This document shows, piece by piece, positions 7,641-19,600 of a DNA stretch of 35,429 bases (within the stretch, counting starts at the first letter, position 1; every line of letters begins with the position of its first letter). Under the pieces are notes generated by a model that had not been told where the DNA came from, searched no databases, and saw nothing but the letters and a program-made list of their open reading frames with translations. The stretch comes from Paracoccus haematequi. Its GTDB lineage: Bacteria; Pseudomonadota; Alphaproteobacteria; Rhodobacterales; Rhodobacteraceae. The stretch covers positions 1-35,429 of the forward strand of contig CAMCVS010000020.1 of the NCBI GenBank assembly GCA_945881965.1, in the 5' to 3' direction. The position numbers and the translations under genes were made by a program.

Positions 7641-10600
7641 ACAAAGATTCATTGATCCCCGGCGTGACCGTCAACGCGACGTTCAAGGCGACAGTGTTGC
7701 TGCCATCCGAAACTTCGAATGACGCGGTGTGGTCACCAGCTTGTGGCGGCGCCAGATAGGTCAGCGCCTGCAGTTCGGCCTCGGTCAGACTTTGGCCAAT
7801 CGCCACCGCGTTCGCGCCAAGGAAGAAACGTCCTCCAGACAATGATTGCAGTGTGTAGGTCAGGGTGTCTCCTTCAGGATCGACCACAACAGGCTCGGGG
7901 GTCAGCACCGCGCGGCGAGTCCCTGCCTGAATCGGACCCGGCGTCCAGACGGCGAGGCCCAGACCACCGCCCGGAGGCAGGTTGCTGTTGGTCACCGCGA
8001 AAGTCACGTCACGGGTTACGGAAAGGCCGCCAGCGTCCGTGGCCGTGACTGCAATCGTCAATGCGCTGGCCTCTTCGCTTGCGACTGTCTCGCCATCCTT
8101 CAACTTGAGCACAAATGTTCCCGAGCCGCCCGGAAACTCTACAACCTCGAATTTTCCGTTGTCGGTTGCGAAAGTGAAGTCCATGTCGCCGGTATCCGGA
8201 TCGGTGACCGCGACGGTGGTCACGATGGCACCGTCGGTGTCGTCCGGCAGACCTGCCGTCACATCGCCGAACAAGATGTCAGTCGGTGCCTCGTTCACAT
8301 CACTGACGTTGATCGTTGCCGATTGCAGCGCCACGCGCCCTTGGCTGTCGGTAACCTGAACCTGAACAGCAAAGCTCGACTGCGTGGTCTCGAAATCGAG
8401 GTTTCCGGCTAGCCGGATTTCGGCTGTGGCGTCACCTGTCTTTACGATCTCTAACGGCGCGGTCATCGGGTCGCCAAGGCTGTCAAGCAAGGCAAAGTCC
8501 AGACTGTCGCCGATCGCGATGTTCACATCCGACGTCGTGATCACAGCAACTACGGTTCCCGCAGCGCTGTTTTCGTCGACAGTCAGAGTGGCGGGATCGT
8601 TGTCCTCATCCGGGGCCGCTTCGGCGATGCCGAGGATTGCCGGATCACTGCCCACGATCAGGTCGGCATTGCCGGTGACGTCAAACAGTGTGCCGTTGAA
8701 GCTGAAGATTTCGACACCGGTCACGCTGTCAACTGTTCCCGCGCGGGTAAGCGTATAGGTGCCGCCCGTGCGGATGATGTCATAGAGGTTCAGATCGCCG
8801 TCGAATATCGCTGTATCCGTGCCTGTTCCGCCGCTTAGCGTGTCATTGCCCGCACCGCCGGTCAGCGTGTCATTGCCGCTTCCGCCCGTCAGGTTGTCAT
8901 GGCCCGCCCCGCCGTCCAGTGCGGCCCCGATTGCGCCCGCCACAAGAACGTCGTTGCCGGCGCCGCCCGTGGCGGCCTCGATTCTGATCAACTGGTCATT
9001 GCCGATCTCGGCCCCGAATGCCACGCCCAGTACAAGGTTGACGAATACCGGTCCGGTCGTGGCGCTGTAGTCGGCGGTGTCGTGATCCGCGCCGCCGTCC
9101 AGTGTATCATCGCCCATGCCACCCGACAGTGTATCGTCGCCCGCACCGCCTTCCAGCACGTTGGCCAGCGCATCACCCGTCAAGACGTCGGCAAAGCCCG
9201 TCCCGACGACATGCTCGACCCCGCTCAGGGTCAGGTTGCCGGCCGTGCCTGCCGCCAGATCGACCGTGGCGCCGGCCGCCAGTTTCGACAGATCCAGCGT
9301 GTCGATGCCGTCGCCGCCATCGAAGCTGCCGCCACCCGCGCCAGGGACAAAGGTGTCCGCGCCAAGTCCACCACTGAAGGAAATCGCACCGCTACCTTCG
9401 ACCTGCACCACATCTGCGACCGCAGTTCCGTCGATCTGGCCCGTTCCTGTGACGTCAAGCAGCCCGTTACCCGGCCCTGTCGCGCCCGGAGCCATAAAGG
9501 TTTCGGCCCGCCCGATCTGCACATTGCCTGCCAGCACGAAATTGCCGGTCACATCCAGATCGGCAAAGCTGACCGGCCCGTTCGGATGCCCGCCATGCAG
9601 GTCACGCACGAGGATCGCATGGGTCACGGCCGTCACCAGGTTGTTCGTGACCGAGACCCCCATCGTGACGCCGGGGGCAACCGGCGGGGTGCTGCCCGCG
9701 TTGAACACGATGCCTTCGACCACATCCGCGAGGGTGTTGAAGGCGACCGTGACACCGGTCATGTCGCGCTGGCTCAGGCCGACGATCCCCCGGAAGGCAC
9801 CGCTGACCGCGTTGCTGGACAGGTCAAGATTCTCGACCGACTGATCCGACATCGAAATCTGGATTGCCCAGGGCGACGCGGTCGAGGCGGTGCTGTCCAC
9901 CGGCCCGGTCAGGCCCATGTCCACCGTGTTGGCCGTCACCGTCGCATCGCGTACACCGTCCAGATTGATCCCGCGCCGTCCGGTAGAGGTCGCAAGATCA
10001 TGGTCGATCACGTTGCCGGTCAGCGTCAGGCCGGTCACGTTGAACAGCACCATACCGGTCAGGGCATTGCCCGTGATCGCGCTGATCTTGTTGTCGGTGA
10101 TGACCCAGTTCTCGCTGCCCAGACCGCCGCCCGACCCCAGACCCAGACGGATTGCGCTGTCGGTCGTGTTCTCGATCAGGTTGTTGCGGATGGTCAGGTC
10201 GTCATAGGCCAGCGCGCCCGACTGGCCGCGAATGGCCGAGGCCCCGCCGTCGAAATGCAGCCCGTCGATGGTGATGCCATCCGCCGCGATGGTGATGTTG
10301 CCGGTCAGGGTGGATTCCGCGCCGCGCGCGTCGTCGCCCGCGATGCCGGCATTGGCGCCAAGAATGTTCAGCGACTTGTCCACCGTCAGGTTTCCGGTGA
10401 AATCGCCCGCACCGATGATGATGGTATCGCCTGCCTTGGCCGCGTTGATCGCCGTCTGGATCGACATGCCGTCCAGCACGACAAAGGTTTCCGGGCCGGT
10501 CTCCTCGCCAGTACGGATGATCTCCAACCCGGTGAACTGGCCTGCAGCGGCAAGGATTTCGCCCGCCATGGTGCCCATCGCCAACACCATCGTGTCGGTG

Positions 10601-13600
10601 CCGTCGCCGCCTTCGACCGTGTCGCTGGCATCCGCGATGATCTGGTCATCGCCCATGCCGCCTTCCAGATCATCGGCCCCGTCGCCGCCATCCAGCGTGT
10701 CGGCTCCGGCACCGCCGGTCAGGGTATCCGCGCCCAGACCGCCCGACAGCAGGTTGTTGCCGTCATTGCCGGTGATGACGTTATCGCCATCGTTGCCGGT
10801 GCCGGTCTGGTTGTTGTTGGCACCGCCGATCGCAGTTCCATTGAACAGCGCCAGATCATCTGCACCTTCTGGCAGGGTCGTGTCGCGGCCATCTGAGAAG
10901 CTGATGGAGCCGCTGACCGCGTTGGACGACAGGTCATTGCCCGGCGCGGCGGGCTGATCGACCAGGACCAGTTGCAGGTCGCCGGTGATCGTGTTGCCGG
11001 TGATTGCCGTATAGTCCGAGGTCTGCACCTTGACGAGGCCAGTCAGCGTGCTGTTGGTCAGGGTCACATCCGCGATCTGTGCTGGGAAGGCTTCGTGGAA
11101 GATGTCCACCACGATCTGACCGTTGCCGGTAAAGCCCGCGCCTTTTGCACCCGTGATCCCGTCCAGCACCAGCCCGTCCAGCGATGCGCCGGGTTTTACC
11201 CCGACAGACAGCAGCGGGTTGAAGGCGGCAAGGGTCTGCGCCTGATCAAAGCCCGACAACGCGATGTCGGTCAGCGAGATATCCGCGAACGCCCCGTTCT
11301 TGAGGTTCAGGCTGATGCCACGGATAGTCTGGTTGGAGCCCGCGCCGGTCGCTATCACAGTGATATCAGACAGCGCGGCATCCGACAGTTTCTCGGCATA
11401 GATGCCAAAGCCTCTGAAGCCGTCTCCACTGAGGTTGGTCTGACCGGTGAAGGTCAGCCCCGAGAAGGTGCCCGTGACCGTATCGCCGCTGCCCGCCGTG
11501 TCATTCGCGAAATAGAAGCCATACTGGCCGCCAGTGAACGTGCTGTCCGCGACGTGCAGATTGGTGACTTCCGCCTGATCTGAGACCCGCAGGCCGATCT
11601 GTCCACCTGCCAGACTGAAGGTCGAGCCAGTGATACGGATGTCTTCAGCCGCACCGACAAAGTTGATGTCGATGGCGCTGCTAAAGCCGGTCAGACCTTC
11701 GACAAGGATACCGGACAAGGTCAGGAAATCATGCGCGCCGATGTCGATAGCGTCGCCAGAGGCATTGGTGACCTTTACGTCCTGCAACACCACGCGGTTG
11801 TCGCTATCCGTGCCACCTGCGGCGATATCGACACCGCCAGTGATGACCGTCATGTCGCCTGTGCCTATCAGCGCCAGCTGCTTGGTGATCGTCACAGTTT
11901 CGGCAAATGTGCCGGAGCCGATGATGATCGTGTCGCCCATGCCGGCCGCGTCGATGGCCGTCTGGATCGACATGCCGGCAAAAACCACAAAAGTCGCGCC
12001 GCTGCCGGGTTCGCCAATGCGGATGATCTCTGTACCAGCGAAGATGCTTTGCATCGCCTGTACTTCGGCCAGTTCGGTGCCTGCCGCAAAGATTGCGGTA
12101 TCTGCTCCGGCGCCGCCGTCGATCTGGGTATCCGCGGTATCGACCTGCATCAGGTCATCGCCGTCACCGCCCATGATCTGGTCCGCACCCGCGCCGCCGT
12201 CCAGCGTATCGGCACCTTCGCCACCATCAAGGCTGTCCATGCCCGCGCCGCCTGACAGGTTATCGGCCCCGCCTGCGCCTTGCAGGCTATTGGCCCCGTC
12301 ATTGCCAGTGATCGTGTTGGCGTCTGCATTGCCGGTCACATCGGCATCTTCTGCGCCCAGCAAGGTCAGGTCTGCGACCCCGGTACCCAATTCCAGCGTC
12401 AGGCCGGACGACCGCAGATCGATGGACAGGTCATCGGTCACCAGCATCTCGGTCGCGGGTGAACCATCGGTCTGCACGATCAGCGTATCACCCGGGTTAG
12501 CCCAGGACGACCCGTTGCCTGCCGTCAACGCCAGCACAAAGGCGTTGGTGGTGCTGGTTTCAACCTGTGACGGCACGCCAGCGTCATCCACCGCATAGGC
12601 GTAAGTGGTGATCGCGTTGTCAGCGATGAAATCCATCACGAATTGCGCCGTGGGCAGCCGCGCCGGGTCATCGTCGCGCACGAACAGCACGCGGTCGGTG
12701 GTATAGTCGAGGGCAAAGCTGTTGCCGGTTGCCACCAGCGGCCCCACCGATTGCGCCCGCCACACGATAGCATCGTCGCGCCCGGTGATGATAACACCCC
12801 AGTTGTATGCGTCGGTTGACCCAGAGTTGCGGACAAAAGCGTTGTTGGTCAGCAACAGGCTGGTCGTCGCATGGCCAAAGCCCGCGCCATTCGTCAGCAC
12901 GAAATCGCCGCGCAGGATGTTGTTGGCGATGGTGAAGGATTGAATGTCGGACACGAACCCCGGATCAGCCGTGGCAATGTCGTCATTGATATAGATGGTT
13001 GACCCAACGTCGCCCGTCACGCTGCCCACGACGCTGTGGGTGAGGGTAAAGTTGTCTTCGACAATCTCGAACACCTTGTTAGCTTCGTCACCCGGGGCGG
13101 CACCGATGAATGTCAGGCCCGTGATGGTGACATCCGGCGCGGTGACGAAGAAACTGGTGCCCCAGTTCGATTCCACTGCCGCCGTGACCGTGGCCGCCAC
13201 ATCATCCGCGTCCGTGATCATCGCGCCGGTCGCGTCGATACCCGCGATGGTGACGCTCTTGTTCACCAGAAGTCCCAACGCGTTGTAGCCGCTGTTGGTG
13301 TTGTTCGCCGGATTGTAGTTTGCCGAGGTGGTATAGTTGCCAGGTGCCACAAGAATGGTGTCGCCGTCGCTGGCGGCATCAATGGCGGCCTGGATCGACA
13401 TGCCGTTCAGCACCACAAAGGTGGTGGTGCCAGTCTCACCGATGCGGATCACCTCGATCCCGGTCATGGCCGCCGCGTTGGCCAGCACATCGGCCAGCGC
13501 CGTGCCAGTGGCAAACACCGCCGTATCGCTATCCGCGCCGCCGTCGATCACCACATCGGTGGTATCGACGAACAGCAGGTCATTGCCGGCGCCACCATAA

Positions 13601-16600
13601 AGCGCGTCTGTGCCCGCGCCGCCGTCCAGCGTATCGGCCCCGCCATTCCCGACGAGACCATCAGCGCCCGCCGTGCCAGTGACCATGTCATTCCCGGCCC
13701 CGGCCAGGAACACCATCGCCTCGGTCATCCCGGTCCCTGTCGCGGCATTGCCGGTCGCGGCCAGATCAAAGACGATGTTTCCAGTCAGGTTCTGCAGGTT
13801 GAAATCGGTACCGACATTGTCAAAGTCGTTGTTGGCGATGCCGGTGAAGGTGCCCGATGCCGGATTGCCGATCGAAATCCCCGACCCGGAATTCAGGAAC
13901 GTGTTGCCCGAGATATCGGTGGTCGCGTCGCTGAAACCTTCCTGATTGATGGCCGTGCGCGCGTTTTCGATGGTATTGCCGGTAATCGTCAGGTCTGCGC
14001 CGTTGACATTCGACCAGATGCCACGTCCCCAGGCGGCCGTGGTAAACTGGTCGCCAGGGGAGAAACTCGGCCCCCCGTGAATGTAGTTGTCAGTGATGGT
14101 CAACGATCCGCTGGTCAGAGCCGTGGTGTAGATTGCCAGATCGTTGATGCCGTTCGCGCCGCCGATGACAGTGCTTTCAAAGACCGAATTGGTGATCGTG
14201 TGACCTTCGGTGGTGAAGAACAGCGTCACCACCTGCGTGCTACGCCCTGCTGTCGGTGTGTCGTTCAGAAACTTGAGACCATCCAGCATTACAGCATCGA
14301 GTGCGCTGACCGTCACGGTGCCGTCGATCACGGCCTCTGGCCCACGCGCGCCGTCGGTTCCGCCCAGCCCCTCGTTCGGGCCGATGATGGTGACGGATTT
14401 GGCGATGGTCAGGTTCTCGGTATAGGTGCCGGGGGCGACAACGATGGTATCACCCGGGCTGGCGGCGTTGATCGCGGCCTGAATGGACATGCCGTTTTCG
14501 ACCACAAAGCGCGCGCCGTGGGCCGTCGTCTCCAGCACCAGATCGGCGGGGCCGCTGACGGTCGAAGCCGTGTTGGTGACGCCGGGGGCGGGAGTGTTCA
14601 GGCCAAGGGCAAAGGCGACCGCGTCTGCCTCGCTGGTGAAGACAAAGGTGAATTCGGCCCCGTTGCTGCGATGGTCGGGGTTCTTGACCAGCCAGGCCTC
14701 GGTCGCGCCGGTCACGCCCGACAGGTCGATGTCGGTCGCGGGCACGCCGCCGGTTTCCTGCACATAAAGACCGTTCGCTTCGCCCAGGTTCAACTCACCC
14801 GTGAAGGTGATGTTGTCCATGCCATCGGTCCAGGCCGCGACATTGGTGTTCGGGAACAGACCGATACCGCCCCACTGGTTGCCTAGGGTGGTGATGTCGG
14901 TAAAGGTCAGGTTGCTGGACGCAGTCACGCCGATGCCGACACCAGCCGTGTTGTTGCCGTCCAGCGTGATATTGGTGAAAGTCGAACCCTCGACCCGGTT
15001 CAGGTCCAGCTCCGACCGCCCTGCGCCGGTGATCGTGACGTTTTCCAGATTGAACCCGGTCGTGACCGAGGCCGCGTCGTTGGAGTTATCGCCCTCGACC
15101 TTGATACCATAGGTCGTGGCGGCGGCGGCGTTCACCGACAGGTCAGCGATGCGCACATCATCCGCTGTGACCAGCAAGCCCCAGGCGGTGGCCGCCGTTT
15201 GCAGCGTGGTCATCGCCTCGCCCGCGCCGGTGATGGTGACGGATTTGTTGACGGACAGTTGCGCCGGAAGCACATGATTGCCCGCGCTGAGGATGATCTG
15301 GTCGCCAAGGCCAGCCGCGTCGATGGCGGACTGGATCGACATGCCTGCGAACACCACAAAGGTGGCGGACTCGCCCGGTTCGCCGATGCGGATCACTTCG
15401 GTCGCGGCAAATACCGCCTGCATGGCCAGCACATCCTCGACTGCGGTGCCTGCAGCAAAGACGACGGTGTCGAAATTGTCGCCGCCGTCGATCAGGGTAT
15501 CGTCTGTGTCTGCCAGCAGCACGTCGTCGCCACCGCGCCCGCGAAGCACGTCTGCGCCCGCGCCACCTTCCAGCGTGTCAGCGCCCGTGCTGCCGCCAAG
15601 ATCGTCGGCGCCATCGGTGCCGATCACAGAAATCGGGTTGTCCGGCGTGGAGATGGACAGATTGAAGGTGTTGTTGGTGAACGTGTTGCTGGTTTGGTCC
15701 GGTGCGGTGCCGTCTCCGGCGCTCAGGATCCCAAAGGTGAAACCAGAAATGGTGTTGCCGGTGATCACGGCCTCGTTCAGGTCGTTGGAACTGGATACGC
15801 CAGCCGCCGACAGCACGCCGGACAGGATGACCGGGTTAATCGGGCCGGTCAGGGTGTTGCCGCTGATCGTCACGTCGGCGGAATTGAACGAGAGGATGCC
15901 GGACGAGGACGCCGCAGAGTTGTCCGGCGTCTTGATATAGCCGACTTCGGACACGGTATTGCCGGTCACGCTGCCAGAGGGGCCGAAGATCGTGATGCCG
16001 TTCTGCGCCGTGGTCGGGGTTGCGCCATTGCCGGTGATGTCGTTGCCGGTCACCGTCACAGTCAGGTTGGTGCCGCGCAGGTCGATGCCGGTTTTCTGGA
16101 AATCGGTGATGGTGCTGTTGCTGACAGTCAGCGAGCGCGCAAACCCATCGGCATTGTTTGAAAAGATCGCACGACCCAGCTGCGCACCCGACACGTTTCC
16201 GTTGCCGTCCAGCCCGCTGCGTATCCGCGTCACGGTCACATCATCAACCGTCCCGCCCGCATTGATGAAGGCGATGCCGTGGAATTCGGCACCCGCCACG
16301 TCGATATCGCTGCCGCGGCCTTCGCCGTCGATCTGGATGTTCTGGATGGTGGCGTTGGCCCCACCCGTCACCATGATGATCGCGGCCCGGTTGCCTTGGA
16401 AATTCCCGGCATCCAGCAAACCTGCCCCACCCGTCAGGACCGTCGCATCACCCGCGCCGGTCAAGGTGATGTCTTTGTCGATGATGATCTGACCGGCATA
16501 GCTGCCCTCGGCAACGATGATCGTGTCACCGTCATTGGCGGCATCAACTGCCGCCTGGATGGACGCAAAGCCGCCCGAACCCACCAACAGGAACCGGCCC

Positions 16601-19600
16601 GACACGCCGCCCGCGCCATCGGAATCGCCACCCTGCACAGCCTCGACGCCCGACACCATGTCGGTGCCTTCGGTGCCTGCCACAACCGACCAGCCCGCCT
16701 GATCGCCCGCCGTCGCCGCATCGACATCCGCGATTACGGTGAAGCTGGCGATGGTCAGAACCTCGGACATGATCGCTGTGTCGCCGCCATTGCCGCCGAC
16801 CAGCAGGTCATTGCCCGCGCCGCCAGTCAGCGCGTCGTCCCCCTCACCGCCGTCGATTGTGTCGCCGAATGCGGTGCCCGTCAGGTTGTCGTTACCAACG
16901 TCCCCATTGATCGCCAACGCATTGCCGACTGCCGATGCGTCGATCCCTGCGCCCGCCTCGCTGGTGGCGCTGACCACCTCGACGTTCGTCACGGACGCTT
17001 CGAGAACCAGCGTATCCACACCGGTGAATACCACGGTGTCGATCCCGTCGCCGCCATCGATAACGTCGCCAGCATGGTGGCCCAGGTCAGAGATGCTGAA
17101 CTGGTCGTCGCCCTCGCCACCCGACAACTGGTCTGCACCATCGCCACCGATGAGGGAGTCGTCACCGCCCAGTCCGGTCAACATATCCGCCGCGCTGCCG
17201 CCTTCGAGATAGTCGCCAAGGTCAGAGCCTTCGACGTGATGCGGCACATTGGCGGTATCGGGATAAAACGACACGCCCGCCGCGTAGGGGTCGGTTTCAT
17301 CCAGATCGGTGATGATGTTGTCGACGATCAGGATGCTGTTCGGGAACAGCCCCCCGGATACATCGATACCCGCGTCCACATGGGAAATCGTATTGCCGGT
17401 GATGGTGCCGCCGCTGTTCGGCGTGCCAAAGTCCAGCACCCAGATACCCACCACCTTGGAGGCCGCATCGGCACCATTAGTGCCTATGATCGTGTTGTTC
17501 GTCACGTCAAGGTTGGTGTTGCCATACAGGAACATCGCGCCGGAATAGTAGTCAGGTCCGGCATAACCGATCCCGCTGATCGTGCTGTTTGTGATGGTGC
17601 CGGTCGAATTCTCGACCTGGAAGCCGTTCTGCGCGATGATCGTCTGCGCGCCGCCGCCGGTAATCGTCACGCCGTCGATGTCCAGATCCGCGCCCGCGAT
17701 CACGGTGGCGTTTTTCTGGAAATCGGTGATGCTGCCGCCATGCATGAAAAACGCGGCTTGCGTGTCATTGATCACATAAAGGCCCACACCGCGCTGCAAG
17801 CCGCTGACGACCGGATTGCCTTCGGCGGTGGTACCCGTCTCATAGGGGTCGCGGATCGCGGTGATGTTGACATCTGTCAACCCGCCCGAGGCGTTGCGAT
17901 AGGCAATGCCAACGAAGTCATCTTCTGGCGCGTCGATTGTGGGGGCACGCGCGTCGCCGTCCACGGTCAGGCCGGTCAGCGTGACGTTTTCGGCGTTCGT
18001 GACAGTGATGATGCTGTTGATGGCATAGGTGTCCAGCGTCACCGTCTGAACCACATCGGCGGGGGCCTTGACCGTAACATCACCTGTCGCAATGATGGAA
18101 AGATCGTTGATTCCGTCAACCACAACCTGTTCGACATAGGTGCCTGCGGCCACCAGGATGGTGTCGCCATCACCTGCTACGGCAACCGCAGACTGGATGG
18201 TGGCGAACTCTGCTGCGCCAGCCTTGACCAGATACACCGAGGTTTCGGTCGCGCCGTCGTCGAACACCAGTTCGCCCGCCGCGGTCAATGTCACGACCTC
18301 GCCGCCCATCTTGCGGGTGACGGTCGCTGTGGTGCCATCCCAAGTGATGTCGAACGCATCCTGCGCGCCGTTCAGCACGATACGGTCCAGACCCTCGCCT
18401 GCATCGACCACCACATTCCGGCCTGCCGTGACAGTCACGACGTCATCGCCTGCGCCCGACATCACGGTGCTGTCGGCGGTGCCGCTGGTCACGATGGTAT
18501 CGGCGAAACCGCCGGTCTTGACCACTTCGATGTTGGTCACCGTCGCCGTGAAGGCACCTGTCACGCTGTTAGTGAACATGTTGACCGTCATCGCTGCCGT
18601 CGCCGCCGACGCATCGAAGGTGTCCACTCCGCCGCGCCCATCAATCACATCAGCCCCGCCGCTCGCGACAAAGGTGTTGGCTTGTGCATTGCCGTTCAGC
18701 AGGTCGCGGCCAGCAGAACCGCGTACATTTTCGATGCCGGTCACGTAATCGATGCCGGTCGTCGCACCAAAGACGAAGCCGGTGGCCAGATCAACGGCGG
18801 CTCCGCTGCTGCCTGCAGCGGTCAGGTCCAGCAGGTCGCTGCCATCCGCGCCGTCCAGCGTGTCATCGCCTGCGGTGGCGAAGAACACATCGTTCATCGC
18901 CGTTCCGGTCACGGATTCCGCGCCGGTGGTGCCGGGGAATACCGCGCTGCCGTCGGCCGCGATGAACAGATTCCCGCTGTCAGTTCCGGTCGAGTTGTTT
19001 TGCCGGAACACGCTATTCGGAAAGGCAAAATTGCCGCCATCAGACAGATCGAAGGTATTGTTTTCGATATCGGTTCCATCGCGGCGCACGCGTAGCGGCT
19101 GGGTGTTTGCGCCGGTGACGCCCGAAAAGGTATTGCCAGAAATGGTCGAATTCGATGCATCGATCGTGGCAAGGGAGTTGCCGAAGGGCTGTCCGGTCTG
19201 GGCGCTGATCCCGCCCGCCGTCCCGGTCAACTGGTTATTGACAAACGTGATTGCATTTGCCGCCCCGGCCAGTGTGCCGCCGCCGTTGCCGATCACGACC
19301 AGTTGGCGCGGATAGTCGTTGCCGGAGTCGAACTGACCGGAAAACGTATTTGTCGCCGAGCTTTGCGGGTTTTCCCCCACGAAGGTCTTGCCCGAAAATA
19401 TGTTCCCGTCGATGGTCGCGTTGGTGAAGCTGAGACCAAATTGCTGGGTAAATCCGCTGTCGCCCCGGGCAACGATCTCGTTGTCGACGACCTGCAAGCC
19501 GTCATTGGCCGCAGAGATATAGATCGCGCCTTTCTCGACTGCGCCGTTCCCGTTTATCCCGTTGATTGTAAAGCCTTCTATCCGAAGATCATTGGCGTTC

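Noticed and set aside
8899-10896. Long plus-strand open frame (665 codons) inside the giant adhesin gene
   Set aside because: It is antisense to repetitive high-GC coding DNA, rich in R, G, H and A with no recognisable domain and no ribosome site; same for the frames at 13036-14886 and 16279-19095.
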